Assembly (NCBI GenBank): GCA_964534765.1
Contig: CAZHRJ010000018.1
Span: 1-32,570, forward strand
Length of the DNA stretch: 32,570 nt
Direction of reading: 5' to 3'
Origin: CAZHRJ01 sp964534765
GTDB lineage: Bacteria > Lindowbacteria > 2-12-FULL-62-27
In this document: positions 24,435 to 32,570 of the stretch, in pieces
Numbering within the stretch: the stretch's first letter is position 1
Layout: the number at the start of each line of letters is the position of its first letter
Program-made: the position numbers and the translations under genes
Notes under the pieces: generated by a model
Told to the model about the DNA's origin: nothing
The model's input: the letters and a program-made list of their open reading frames with translations, nothing else
The model's database searches: none

Positions 24435-25712
24435 TCACGATCGAAGGGATTCCACCCGGATAAGCCGGGTTGATTCCCGAATGAACATCAGCCGGCCAAT
24501 ATCATCTATGGCCCGGGCAATATCCGACTCTTTGGATTCGAAGGTTTGCATCACCACGGGAACGGCGCCGTTGGTCAACCCGCCTTTTTGCAGACAGGCT
24601 TCAATACTGATCCGATGTTGTCCCAACACCGTCGCGATTTGTCCCAGCACTCCCGGTCGATCCTCCACGGTAAACCGCAAATACCATTTGCTGACCGATT
24701 CCTCTTTCGCGAGTATCCTCAATTTTGTGTCGTACGACACAATCTCTCCGTAGGATCGACCCAGCGCAATGTCGATCACATCAGCCACCACGGCTGAAGA
24801 GGTCGGCCGACCGCCGGCGCCGCGGCCGTAAAACATCATCTCTCCGACCCGGTCGCCCACCACCATCACGGCGTTAAATTCATCCGAGACCGCGGCGAGT
24901 GGATGGTCGTTCGGGATCAATGCCGGGTGCGCGCGCGCCTCGAGCGCGTCTCCTCGGCGGACGGCGACGGCCAGGAGCTTGATCGTATACCCCAATTCAG
25001 AGGCGTAGCGCATGTCCAGCTGAGAAAGCTGGGAGATTCCGGTGTGACTTAGGTTTTGAAACGGCATGTCCACCCCGAACGCGATCCGGCAAAGAAGGGT
25101 GAGCTTATGGGCCGTATCAATCCCCTCGATGTCATAGGTCGGGTCCGCCTCGGCAAATCCCAGACGCTTCGCCTCCCGCAGCGCCTCGTCAAATCCACAG
25201 CCCTTCAGATGCATCTGGGTCAGAATATAATTGGCTGTTCCGTTGATAATGCCATACAACCGCTCAATGCGATTTGCCGCCAGGGCCTCCGTAAATGACT
25301 TGATAATGGGTATCCCGCCGGCCACGCTGCCCTCGAATCGCAGCTGGACTCCCTGGCGCCGGGCTTCCCTTAACAACTCGGCGCCGTGCTCCGCCAAGAG
25401 CGCCTTGTTGGCCGTCACGACATGTTTTTTGTGTTTTAAGGCTTCCATCTGAATTCGCCTTGCCGGATCGATCCCGCCGATCAATTCAATCACGACCCCA
25501 ACCGCCGGATCTTCGATGGCAGCCGCTAAATCATCCGTGAATCGAACGCTTGACGGAAGCGCCAGGCCCTCGCGCGGGGTTAAATCCTTGTCAACCACCA
25601 CCGTCAGCCGGAGATCCGCGCCGGTGCGGGTCTGAATGGAAAGTTTCTCGTTCAGCAGTAGACCCGCCACCTCGCGGCCGACTGTTCCCAGACCAACCAG
25701 CGCGACATTCAT
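24435..25712 (-). CDS. hom: homoserine dehydrogenase
   Basis: A 425-residue NAD(P)-dependent enzyme that reduces aspartate semialdehyde to homoserine, the branch point to threonine and methionine. The Rossmann motif VALVGLGTVGREVAG is at residue 3. VTANKALLAEHG near 104, GSVAGGIPIIKSF near 130, GIINGTANYILTQM near 157 and ADPTYDIEGIDTAHKL near 195 are the catalytic-domain signatures. A C-terminal ACT domain (FTVEDRPGVLGQIATVLGQH, near residue 340) suggests allosteric feedback, probably by threonine. The start at ATG 25712 overlaps the PfkB stop (ATGA) and puts the Rossmann fold at the N-terminus; the frame open upstream to 25772 is part of the pfkB gene. Confidence 0.96.
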   Translation of the reverse strand: MNVALVGLGTVGREVAGLLLNEKLSIQTRTGADLRLTVVVDKDLTPREGLALPSSVRFTDDLAAAIEDPAVGVVIELIGGIDPARRIQMEALKHKKHVVTANKALLAEHGAELLREARRQGVQLRFEGSVAGGIPIIKSFTEALAANRIERLYGIINGTANYILTQMHLKGCGFDEALREAKRLGFAEADPTYDIEGIDTAHKLTLLCRIAFGVDMPFQNLSHTGISQLSQLDMRYASELGYTIKLLAVAVRRGDALEARAHPALIPNDHPLAAVSDEFNAVMVVGDRVGEMMFYGRGAGGRPTSSAVVADVIDIALGRSYGEIVSYDTKLRILAKEESVSKWYLRFTVEDRPGVLGQIATVLGQHRISIEACLQKGGLTNGAVPVVMQTFESKESDIARAIDDIGRLMFIRESTRLIRVESLRS

Positions 25713-26638
25713 TTCGAGGGCAAATGAACCAGGCGGCGCAGCGTCTTCAGTCTCTGCAGAATCAAAGGCCATTTCATCGACAGGAGGCCGCCGACTCCGA
25801 AGGACTGGACGGTAAACGAAGACACAACACTGCCGTAAGCGGAGGCGCAGGCGAGCAGATCAGGCGTGAGCCTGTCTGGCCGAATTTTTTTCTGGGCCAG
25901 ATAACCCATGAACGCGCCCGCGTAACTGTCGCCGGCGCCGGTCGGATCCTTCACCACCTGGACCGGATGGGGAGGACAGAACCGAAATGAGGAATCGGTA
26001 CAAATCATCGATCCGTGTTCGCCCTTCTTCACCACCGCCGCTCGGGGACCCATCCTCAGCAGTCCCCGCGCCGCCTTGATCAAATTGTGCTCGCCGGTCA
26101 ACATCCGGGCCTCCTGATCGTTTAAAAACATGAGATGCAACCGGCGCAACACTTTCAACAGGTGGGCTCTCTTTTGACTGATCCAGAAATTCATGGTATC
26201 TCCGCCGCTCAGCGCGCCGTTCATGCGTGTCAGGACATGAAACTGAAGTTCGGGATCAATGTTCGCCAGGAAAAGCACCTTCGCGGATCGATAGCTATCC
26301 GGAACTCTCGGCTTGAATTCGGAAAAAACTCCCAATCTCGTTTCCAGCGTATGCGCCACATTCCCGTCCGGACTGTATTTTCCGGCCCATCGAAATGACT
26401 CTCCCGCAACCTGCTGAACACCCTCGGTGTCAATCCCGGTCCGCCGGACGAGCGTGAGATATCGCTTTGGAAAATCCGTGCCGACCACGCCGATCATCAT
26501 GGGTCGGGCAAAATATCGGGAGGCCAGTGAACAGTAAACCGCAGCGCCGCCCAGCGCCTCCCGGCGTTTTCCATGGACCGTTTCAACCGTATCCAGCGCA
26601 ACAGATCCAACCACTACCATCTCTTCCTTCGGTTTCAT
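25709..26638 (-). CDS. PfkB-family kinase
   Basis: A 309-residue ribokinase-fold kinase. The N-terminal VVGSVALDTVET and GGAAVYCSLASRYFARP are the substrate-side motifs. DPTGAGDSYAGAFMGYLA carries the catalytic base D237 and the anion hole. The family phosphorylates sugars, nucleosides and some small alcohols with ATP; the substrate here cannot be read from the sequence. It starts on the SPOR gene stop (TAATG) with AAGGAG five bases upstream, and its stop overlaps hom (ATGA). A homoserine kinase gene would normally be expected in such a position between or near hom and thrC. Confidence 0.88.
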   Translation of the reverse strand: MKPKEEMVVVGSVALDTVETVHGKRREALGGAAVYCSLASRYFARPMMIGVVGTDFPKRYLTLVRRTGIDTEGVQQVAGESFRWAGKYSPDGNVAHTLETRLGVFSEFKPRVPDSYRSAKVLFLANIDPELQFHVLTRMNGALSGGDTMNFWISQKRAHLLKVLRRLHLMFLNDQEARMLTGEHNLIKAARGLLRMGPRAAVVKKGEHGSMICTDSSFRFCPPHPVQVVKDPTGAGDSYAGAFMGYLAQKKIRPDRLTPDLLACASAYGSVVSSFTVQSFGVGGLLSMKWPLILQRLKTLRRLVHLPSK

Positions 26639-27156
26639 TACAGCTCCTTCAACCAGAAATCCCGGATCAATCCCCGATCCGTCAGTTGCCGTCCCTGCTC
26701 AATCGCCGCCTCCCGGGACGGGAATCGACCAAAACTCAATCGGTACCACGTGGGCCCTCCCGGCAGCGGCGACCGCTTCTCCGATATTTCAATTCCCTTC
26801 ACTCCCCTCGATTCCAACCGCGACTTCTCCTTATCCGCATCCGAAATCCGCTGAAAGGATGCCAAAAAAAGCGTGTATTTGATTCCTCCCGCCGACGACC
26901 ATACCAGCGCGGTCGGATCGGATGATACAGGGTACGGGGACGACTGATAAGCACGATCCCGAGACACCGATCGATAGCTCCGCGACGGGACCGGAGCCGG
27001 CGAAATCGACTTTCCAGGCCGGGGCGCCACACCAGGACCCATCTTGTATCCTATCCCGAACGCGAATAAATGAGATACCGCCACCGAGAGGATAATCAGC
27101 GGCGTGGCCCATCCGGATGATTTCCCCTTATTCCTGAAGTTTGTCGAGGAGATCAT
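26638..27156 (-). CDS. SPOR-domain membrane protein
   Basis: About 172 residues. A basic N-terminal segment is followed by one transmembrane helix (PLIILSVAVSHLFAFGIGYK), a Pro/Ser/Arg-rich linker of about 50 residues and a C-terminal SPOR domain. The SPOR domain begins YTLFLASFQRISDADKEKSR and includes WYRLSFGRFPSREAA. SPOR domains bind denuded peptidoglycan at division sites or septa. The start is uncertain: ATG 27156 (AAAAGG just upstream) or GTG 27174, both inside the end of the HDOD gene. The topology predicts the SPOR domain in the periplasm. Confidence 0.82.
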   Translation of the reverse strand: MISSTNFRNKGKSSGWATPLIILSVAVSHLFAFGIGYKMGPGVAPRPGKSISPAPVPSRSYRSVSRDRAYQSSPYPVSSDPTALVWSSAGGIKYTLFLASFQRISDADKEKSRLESRGVKGIEISEKRSPLPGGPTWYRLSFGRFPSREAAIEQGRQLTDRGLIRDFWLKEL

Positions 27157-28015
27157 CCACCTTTTCCAGCTCACTCTGCGAGGATCGAAGTATCTGGTCG
27201 ATGTCGACCTGTGTGATCTTCAATATTTTCTTGGCGTCCTCGCTCACCCGCGGCACCACCAGATCGCCCGGATCACCGCACCGCTTTTTTCGCGCGATAT
27301 AGTTGCCCAGATGGACGAGTGAAACGAGCGTGGGATTGAAATTCGCCAACCCCGGGTTGGGATAGTAATTGATGGCCTCGACCAGCTGTAGCGGCAGCCG
27401 CCATTTTTCCGCCAGCATCGATCCGATTCGGCAATGATCCGTTCCGAATATGTCCCGCTCGGCGTGATGCAGCAACTTTTTTTCCTGCTTCGCCTTCTGC
27501 ACAGCCTGCAAAAACATATTGTGCAGGTACTGGTCCAGTACCAGCTTGCCAATTCCATGCAAAATGCCGGCGATCAGACACTCCTCCGGAAGCGGATAAT
27601 TGATCCGGCGGCCGACGACATGCGCCATGACGCCCGTACAGATCGAATGTTCCCAGAAAGATTTCACATCAAATCCCTCTGACCGCTTCGTCCCGAAAAT
27701 TTGAATCACCGACGCCGACAACGCCAGACTCTTGATCGCGTTGAATCCCAGAATCACCACCGCCTGGGTGACGGTCGAAATCTGCCGGGGAAATCCATAA
27801 AAGGCCGAGTTCACAATTTTCAATACCCGCGCGGTCAGGGCTTGATCCATCCGAATGATCCGATTCACATCCTCCGCGGATGTCTTCGGATTCTCCATCA
27901 ACTCCAAAATCGTGTTCACCACCACCGGCAGGGTCGGGACCTTCTCGATACCATCCAATATCCGTTTGAAGGCTTCGTTGATCCCCGTCTCGTTCACTTC
28001 ATTTTGCGGACCCAT
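27128..28015 (-). CDS. HDOD-domain signalling protein
   Basis: A 295-residue single-domain HDOD protein. VPTLPVVVNTILELMENPKT, LTARVLKIVNSAFYGFPRQI and VTQAVVILGFNAIKSLALS form the helical HDOD core. ILHGIGKLVLDQYL replaces the HD metal ligands of true HD phosphohydrolases, so it is not expected to be an enzyme. HDOD proteins take part in signal transduction and motility or stress regulation. ATG 28015 is chosen because GGGAGGT is seven bases upstream; this start lies 22 bp inside the end of coaE. The C-terminal 40 residues (QVDIDQILRSSQSELEKVDD) look coiled-coil-like. Confidence 0.9.
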   Translation of the reverse strand: MGPQNEVNETGINEAFKRILDGIEKVPTLPVVVNTILELMENPKTSAEDVNRIIRMDQALTARVLKIVNSAFYGFPRQISTVTQAVVILGFNAIKSLALSASVIQIFGTKRSEGFDVKSFWEHSICTGVMAHVVGRRINYPLPEECLIAGILHGIGKLVLDQYLHNMFLQAVQKAKQEKKLLHHAERDIFGTDHCRIGSMLAEKWRLPLQLVEAINYYPNPGLANFNPTLVSLVHLGNYIARKKRCGDPGDLVVPRVSEDAKKILKITQVDIDQILRSSQSELEKVDDLLDKLQE

Positions 28016-28596
28016 TGCCTTACCTCCCATCGGATCTGTCTCAGTGACCGGCGCATGTCAAATACCTTGTCCGCATGGCGGCGCTTCCAGTCGAGACTCC
28101 ATTGAGCCCGGATTCTCGCAAGGGCCTCCGAAACTGTCCATCCACGCTGACGCAAACGCCGAACCTGCACCGCACGGGGAACATACGCCACCGCTATCAC
28201 ATCCACTCCCCGCGCGCTCCTGGTCTCAAACAAAAGAGGAATATCCACGGCGATCACCCGGTATCCACGGCGCCGATAGGCCACCGTCTGCCGGGCGATC
28301 GATGCAAAGACCGCCGGGTGAACGATCCGTTCCAGCTTCCGCCGGGCCGACCGATCGGAAAAAACCGTCCGACCCAATCGACGTCGATCCAGTTCACCCC
28401 GCCGATCCAGATATCCCTCGCCAAAAACCGCTACGATCTCAGAATACACCCTCGTCCCACGCCTCAACATCTGGTGGACGATACGGTCGCAATCGATTCC
28501 CGGAACACCCGCGGACTGAAAGTATCCGAGCAGGGTGCTTTTGCCTGAGGCTATTCCACCTGTGATGCCAATCACTGTCAGCCTGCGCTTGTTCAT
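27994..28596 (-). CDS. coaE: dephospho-CoA kinase
   Basis: A 200-residue P-loop kinase that carries out the last step of coenzyme A synthesis by phosphorylating the 3'-OH of dephospho-CoA. The Walker A motif GITGGIASGKST is at residue 10. PGIDCDRIVHQM near 33 is the substrate-binding region. RIVHPAVFASI near 90, VDIPLLFET near 118 and the lid-like arginine-rich stretch RLRQRGWTVSEALARI near 149 complete the family pattern. No ribosome site is obvious, and the exonuclease gene ends 68 bp upstream. The window also carries coaBC, for an earlier step of the same pathway, 3 kb away on the other strand. Confidence 0.93.
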   Translation of the reverse strand: MNKRRLTVIGITGGIASGKSTLLGYFQSAGVPGIDCDRIVHQMLRRGTRVYSEIVAVFGEGYLDRRGELDRRRLGRTVFSDRSARRKLERIVHPAVFASIARQTVAYRRRGYRVIAVDIPLLFETRSARGVDVIAVAYVPRAVQVRRLRQRGWTVSEALARIRAQWSLDWKRRHADKVFDMRRSLRQIRWEVRQWVRKMK

Positions 28597-28664
28597 CGAT
28601 GTCTATCCAAAATCGGCCAAGAATAGCAAATGATGCGGGTTTTTCAATCGGTGGCCTCGCGTTT

Positions 28665-29552
28665 CTACAGTCGGTCCGCCAGACGGCGCAGTTCTAGACG
28701 GGAGAGCAGCTCCAGCAATCGCTTCCGATCAAATGTCTCGGGATCGTAGACAACCGGATTCACCGCCACAATCAAATCCGTTCGCAGCCGGACCAGCCTC
28801 TGGCTGAGAAACGCCGATTCCCGCCCCCGCGCCAGAATCTTCGCGGTCGCCTTCGGCAGATCACCCAGATGATCGTAAATCTCGTCCAACGAGGAATACC
28901 GTGTCAGCAACTTTGCAGCAGTCTTCTCGCCGATTCCCATCACACCGGGCACGTTGTCGACGTCATCACCCACCAGAGCGTAGAAATCAACCATACAGGC
29001 GGGCGGCAGGCCGTATTTGTTTTTGAGTCTATCGACATCAAAAAGATCGATCTCCTCCTGACCGCTCGATGCCCTGAGCAGACTGATCCGGCCCGAGAGA
29101 ATCTGAAAGAAATCCTTGTCATTCGAGGCGATCAGGACCCGGCGGCCCCCGTTGCCGCCCTCGGTGACGGCGAAAGAGGCGATGACATCGTCCGCTTCCA
29201 CCCCATCCATGGCGACTTGCGGTAATCCCATCGCGGCCAGCGCCTCCTCGATAAAGGGAACCTGACGCCTGAGATCTGCCGGAGTCTCAGGTCGATTCGC
29301 CTTGTACTCTCCGTAAAGGCTCAGTCTCTCCTTCGGCGCGCCGCGGTCGAAAAAAATCGCCACTTCCGGACGCGCTCCCGAATACGATCGCGCGCGGTCC
29401 ACCAACTTTCGAACGCTCGATAGAAATCCATGAACCGCAGCGGTCGGCTCCCCCGAAGAATTTCGAAAATCCGGTAGCGCATAGAATGCCCGGAAAATCC
29501 ACGCATAAGCGTCAATCAACAGGAGCGGCTCATCTTTGAACAATTTGTCCAT
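28665..29552 (-). CDS. 5'-3' exonuclease (stand-alone PolA N-terminal/FEN-like domain)
   Basis: A 295-residue flap-endonuclease-fold nuclease equal to the N-terminal domain of DNA polymerase I without the polymerase. LLIDAYAWIFRAFYALP contains the first acidic residue. FDRGAPKERLSLYGEYKANR is the arch/helix segment. DGVEADDVIASFA near 117, SNDKDFFQIL near 144 and ALVGDDVDNVPGVMGIGEKT near 195 contain the remaining metal ligands and the helix-hairpin-helix DNA clamp. It probably removes RNA primers or flaps. It is the first gene of the seven-gene minus operon. Whether a full-length PolA exists elsewhere is not known. Confidence 0.9.
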   Translation of the reverse strand: MDKLFKDEPLLLIDAYAWIFRAFYALPDFRNSSGEPTAAVHGFLSSVRKLVDRARSYSGARPEVAIFFDRGAPKERLSLYGEYKANRPETPADLRRQVPFIEEALAAMGLPQVAMDGVEADDVIASFAVTEGGNGGRRVLIASNDKDFFQILSGRISLLRASSGQEEIDLFDVDRLKNKYGLPPACMVDFYALVGDDVDNVPGVMGIGEKTAAKLLTRYSSLDEIYDHLGDLPKATAKILARGRESAFLSQRLVRLRTDLIVAVNPVVYDPETFDRKRLLELLSRLELRRLADRL

Positions 29553-29647
29553 CCGAATCCACCCTACTGACCCTTTTGAGAGTTTTTATCAACAACCGCC
29601 TCATGGTGCCGGAAACAAATTTGTTTTACAATCCCTCCGCATGAAGT

Positions 29648-29869
29648 ATGGTCATGCGTTCAATGCGACGGTGGCTGAAGATCATCACGGGATTTGTTTT
29701 TCTAATTGTAGGTGTTATCGGGCTGTTCACACCGATCCTGCAGGGTATCTTGTGTATTCTGGCGGGACTGGGAATCCTGGCCAAGGAGTTTGACTGGGCC
29801 AGACGGGCGAATCAGAAAGCGTTTTTGTTGATTGAGCAGTTCAAAAAAAGATGGAGTGAAAAAAAATGA
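29648..29869 (+). CDS. small PGPGW-type transmembrane protein
   Basis: A 73-residue protein with two hydrophobic helices (IITGFVFLIVGVIGLFTPIL and GILCILAGLGILA) followed by an amphipathic basic tail (RRANQKAFLLIEQFKKRW). This matches the PGPGW family of small bacterial inner-membrane proteins of unknown function, although the PGPGW motif itself reads TPILQG here. The start could be 29648, 29654 or 29663; no clear ribosome site is present. A TACAAT (29627-29632) may be a -10 box, but its -35 is poor. The stop overlaps the nucleotidase start (ATGA). Confidence 0.65.
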   Translation: MVMRSMRRWLKIITGFVFLIVGVIGLFTPILQGILCILAGLGILAKEFDWARRANQKAFLLIEQFKKRWSEKK

Positions 29870-31497
29870 ACGGAAAATGGCTCTCGACGCGTGGCGCGCC
29901 CCGCCGCCGGTTCTTCTCAATTCCCCTGGTACCTCTCGCTTGTCTCCTGCTCGTTTTCCAACTCGATGCCCGGGCTCAGGACACCTCACTATCCACTTTC
30001 CTTTCCGTACGCATCATTCATACGAACGATATCCACGGTCACATATCCCCGGAACCGGATCTGAAGACCGGACTTCAACCTCCCCCTCGTCTTGGCGGGG
30101 CTGCAAGCCTGGCCGGCGCCATTACCCTCTTTCAGCGGCGGCCGGCATTTGGCCGGGAGCCGGACGTTGTTCTGTATCTCGACGCCGGCGATTTTTTTCA
30201 GGGAACGCCGGAGGGCACGTTGACGCGGGGAGAGGTCATGATCGACCTTTTTAATCAGCTCCATCTCGATGCCATGGCCGCCGGAAATCACGATTTCGAT
30301 CTCGGAACCGATCAGCTCGGGCGCCTGATTCAACAGGCCTCGTTCCCTGTCCTATCCGCCAATACGGTGAATGAAACCACGGGCCTGATCGCGCTGGGTC
30401 TGAAACCCCATGTCATCCTCGATCGCGGATCGATTCGGATCGGCATCTTCGGGTTGATTACGGACGACATGCCCAGCATCACCGCCAAACCATCCATCGC
30501 CGGACTGAAATTCCTGCCCGCGATCGAAACGGCAAAAGACCAGGTACGGCAACTGCAGGAGGCCAAGTGCGATCTCATCATCGGAATCACTCACGCCGGA
30601 ACTGAAACCGACACCCGAATCGCCGAATCCGTCAGGGGAATCACCGCCATTATCGGCGGACACAGCCCATTTGAACTCTCCCCACACATCCGGTCTGATT
30701 CGACCCATACGATCATCGTCCATACTGGATCCTATACCCGCCATCTCGGAGTTGTGGACATCCTGATCCACCGCCAGAGCCGAAGGGTCATTGAGTCCAA
30801 TGCGCGCCTTTTCCGGCTGTACGAGGACGAGTTTCTCCCCGACCCTCACATGTCAGACTGGGTACGGAGCATCGAACAACGCGTGGGGAGGGAGTTGGAC
30901 GTAAACATCGGCATTTCCGACACGACGTACGCCAAGCACCGTTTTAAGGAATGCGTTATCGGAAATCTCGTTGCGGACGCCATGCGGGAGGCAAGCGGGG
31001 CGGACGCGGCGGTGATGAACAACCGCGGAATCCGGAGTGAAATCCCTCAGGGAACGGTCCGGCTGCGCGACATCTTTACCATCATGCCGTTTGATAATAC
31101 GATCGTCACCATGACCATGTCGGGTAGAGAGATTTTGGAACTCCTGGAGGAGGGGGCGGGGCTTGAGCGGGATATTCTTCATGTCTCCGGAATCCAGATA
31201 TCCGTCTCCTACGAAAAACCGGCGGGAAGAAGGATCCTCAAGGCGCTGCTGGGCGGAAAGCCGCTTATCAAATCCAGGAAATATCGGATCGCCACAAATT
31301 CTTTTCTCGCGAGTGGGGGAGATTTGTTTGAGACCTTTCTCAAGGGGAAGGACCGAGATGACACCGGGAAAGTCCTTCGCGACGCCATCCGTGATCAGTT
31401 CAGCCGGCAGGTCGCAGCTTCCGCGGGAATGTTCTCCGGCAAGCCGGAAGGCCGGATCACCATTATCGGGATACCTCCCAAAGATCGCTCAGAGTAA
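29866..31497 (+). CDS. periplasmic 5'-nucleotidase (UshA-type)
   Basis: A 543-residue protein with a signal sequence: an N-region containing PRRRFFS, a hydrophobic core and an ARA cleavage site near residue 37. The N-terminal calcineurin-like phosphoesterase domain has HTNDIHGH, LDAGDFFQGTPEG, AAGNHDFDLG, THAGTETD and GGHSPF, the dimetal-site ligands. The C-terminal 5'-nucleotidase domain follows from about residue 340: VIGNLVADAMREASGADAAV, MNNRGIRSEIPQG and FDNTIVTMTMSG. It should hydrolyse extracellular nucleotides or UDP-sugars for phosphate and nucleoside salvage. The twin-arginine pair followed by x-F-F suggests possible Tat export, although UshA itself uses Sec. It is coupled to the upstream small membrane protein by ATGA, with GGAG about ten bases before the start. 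Confidence 0.92.
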   Translation: MNGKWLSTRGAPRRRFFSIPLVPLACLLLVFQLDARAQDTSLSTFLSVRIIHTNDIHGHISPEPDLKTGLQPPPRLGGAASLAGAITLFQRRPAFGREPDVVLYLDAGDFFQGTPEGTLTRGEVMIDLFNQLHLDAMAAGNHDFDLGTDQLGRLIQQASFPVLSANTVNETTGLIALGLKPHVILDRGSIRIGIFGLITDDMPSITAKPSIAGLKFLPAIETAKDQVRQLQEAKCDLIIGITHAGTETDTRIAESVRGITAIIGGHSPFELSPHIRSDSTHTIIVHTGSYTRHLGVVDILIHRQSRRVIESNARLFRLYEDEFLPDPHMSDWVRSIEQRVGRELDVNIGISDTTYAKHRFKECVIGNLVADAMREASGADAAVMNNRGIRSEIPQGTVRLRDIFTIMPFDNTIVTMTMSGREILELLEEGAGLERDILHVSGIQISVSYEKPAGRRILKALLGGKPLIKSRKYRIATNSFLASGGDLFETFLKGKDRDDTGKVLRDAIRDQFSRQVAASAGMFSGKPEGRITIIGIPPKDRSE

Positions 31498-31501
31498 CGG
31501 C

Positions 31502-32570
31502 ATGAAAAAAATCCTGCTGGGCGTGTCGGGAGGTATCGCCGCCTATAAAATTCCGGAACTGGTCAGGCTTTTTCTGAAGGAAAACTGTCTCGTCAAGACG
31601 ATTCTCACTGAAAATGCCCTGCGGTTCTGCGCCAAAGACGCCGTGGCGGCCCTATCGGGAGGATCTGTTTACAGCGGTCTCTTTGAGCCTGTGTTTTTGG
31701 ATGAGGGCCACACGGAATTGGCCGCATGGCCGGACGTGATTGTCGTCGCCCCCGCGACCGCCAACACCATCGCCAAGCTGGCAATGGGTATTGCGGACAA
31801 TCTCCTGACGGCCACCTGTCTGGCGTCTCCTCGGCCCAGACTGATTGTCCCGTCCATGAACACGGAAATGTATAACGCGGATGCATTGCAAAAAAATCTC
31901 GGCGCGCTGACAGACCGGGGGGACTCCGTGTTGCCGCCGGATGTCGGCGACCTGGCATGCAAAACGTACGGTGTGGGCCGGATGCCGGATTTGACGGTGA
32001 TCGTCGAGGCCGCCCACCGGACGGCCGGGCCATCCAGGCTTCGAGGAAGACGGGTGCTTATTTCGGCCGGCGCGTCGGTCGAGCCGATTGACGACGTCCG
32101 GGTCATGACAAACCGGTCCAGCGGGAAAATGGGGACGGCGCTCGCCAAAATCGCCTATCGCATGGGCGCGGACGTCACCCTCGTTCTCGGAAAATCCGAA
32201 GTCTGCCCGCTGCCGCCGGTGGATATTCGAAGAGCGGACACCATCGAGTCGTTCCAGAAACTGTATGCCGACCTGGCGCCCTCAAGTGATTTTTTTTTGG
32301 CGGCGGCGGCCATCGGGGATTTCGTTCCGGCCGGGCGGCGAAGAGGCAAGATCCCGCGATCATCCGGAAAATACTCGCTGGAACTCGTGTCCTCCCCCGA
32401 TTTGCTGGCCGGCATTGCACGCCGAAAATCAAAAATACAAAAGACCATCGGCTTTTCCCTCCAGACCCGGCTGGACCCGGCGGCGGCCAGAGCCAAGTTG
32501 CGGCAGAAACATCTTGACGCCATTTTTCTGAATCAGATTTCCGCCATGGGATCGGATACGTCCCACGGGC
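31502..32570 (+). CDS. coaBC: phosphopantothenoylcysteine decarboxylase/synthetase CoaBC (3' end cut)
   Basis: The frame is open from ATG 31502 to the window edge, giving 356 of about 400 residues. The CoaC half starts MKKILLGVSGGIAAYKIPEL (flavin-binding) and has APATANTIAKLAMGIADNLL near 80, PSMNTEMY near 117 and the catalytic Cys in DLACKTYGVGRM near 154. The CoaB half has ISAGASVEPIDDVRVMTNRS near 186, SSGKMG and AAAAIGDFVPAG near 264, followed by ELVSSPDLLA. Together they form and decarboxylate 4'-phosphopantothenoylcysteine, two steps in coenzyme A synthesis. It begins four bases after the nucleotidase stop and is probably co-transcribed. No frameshift was seen on translation. Confidence 0.95.
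   Translation, partial: MKKILLGVSGGIAAYKIPELVRLFLKENCLVKTILTENALRFCAKDAVAALSGGSVYSGLFEPVFLDEGHTELAAWPDVIVVAPATANTIAKLAMGIADNLLTATCLASPRPRLIVPSMNTEMYNADALQKNLGALTDRGDSVLPPDVGDLACKTYGVGRMPDLTVIVEAAHRTAGPSRLRGRRVLISAGASVEPIDDVRVMTNRSSGKMGTALAKIAYRMGADVTLVLGKSEVCPLPPVDIRRADTIESFQKLYADLAPSSDFFLAAAAIGDFVPAGRRRGKIPRSSGKYSLELVSSPDLLAGIARRKSKIQKTIGFSLQTRLDPAAARAKLRQKHLDAIFLNQISAMGSDTSHG

Noticed and set aside
27128..28015. HDOD protein as an active HD phosphodiesterase (HD-GYP)
   Set aside because: The HD dyad is replaced by HG (ILHGIGKL) and no GYP motif follows, so it fits the non-catalytic HDOD family.
1..32570. CRISPR arrays, insertion sequences, prophage or attachment sites
   Set aside because: No spaced direct repeats, transposase or integrase frames, or terminal inverted repeats were found on reading both strands. 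The tRNA intron at the left edge is the only mobile-type element.

Overview
This is a GC-rich, very densely packed bacterial chromosome segment with about 33 protein genes plus one tRNA gene interrupted by an intron. The cell plan is Gram-negative-like and motile: Tat export, a periplasmic 5'-nucleotidase, an RND exporter, a flagellin and a surface-glycan cluster. The gene content is compatible with Nitrospirota or a neighbouring deep lineage, but no marker in the window fixes the phylum, so this is a guess. There is no phage, transposase, CRISPR array or rRNA.

Layout. 1-157 (minus): 5' exon of tRNA-Leu(UAA), split in the anticodon loop by a group I intron that runs off the window edge. 284-2243 (minus): a plant-TIP-like aquaporin followed by a metal-dependent amidohydrolase, closed by a likely terminator. 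2384-3493 (plus): an FAD oxidoreductase. 3457-5603 (minus): an RsmI-like methyltransferase joined by an ATGA overlap to a 469-residue protein. I read this second protein as a fused archaeo-eukaryotic primase: a PriS-like catalytic domain plus a PriL-like four-cysteine Fe-S domain. It is the most unusual gene here. 5863-8865 (plus): a short flagellin, a DoxX protein, a DUF1802 protein and QueG. 8714-11083 (minus): an RND/MMPL exporter.

11228-15419 (plus): a 56-residue unknown protein, a CBS-pair protein, HemL, TatA, TatC and an exported TPR/gluzincin peptidase. 15710-23013 is a surface polysaccharide or glycolipid cluster with mixed strands: two B12-binding-type radical SAM enzymes, a Wzx-like flippase, an SDR epimerase and two GT2 glycosyltransferases. 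Its first gene appears to be transcribed as a leaderless mRNA. 23330-29552 (minus) reads as one seven-gene operon: 5'-3' exonuclease, CoaE, HDOD protein, SPOR protein, PfkB kinase, homoserine dehydrogenase, threonine synthase. It has no classical homoserine kinase gene. 29648-32570 (plus): a PGPGW membrane protein, a UshA-type 5'-nucleotidase with a twin-arginine-like signal, and CoaBC cut by the window end.

Two genome-architecture features recur. Many neighbouring genes overlap by 1-4 bases (ATGA, TGATG, TAATG), implying translational coupling. All four convergent gene pairs also overlap tail to tail, by 37, 152, 62 and 77 bp. All assignments come from reading motifs and translations by eye; no database search was possible.
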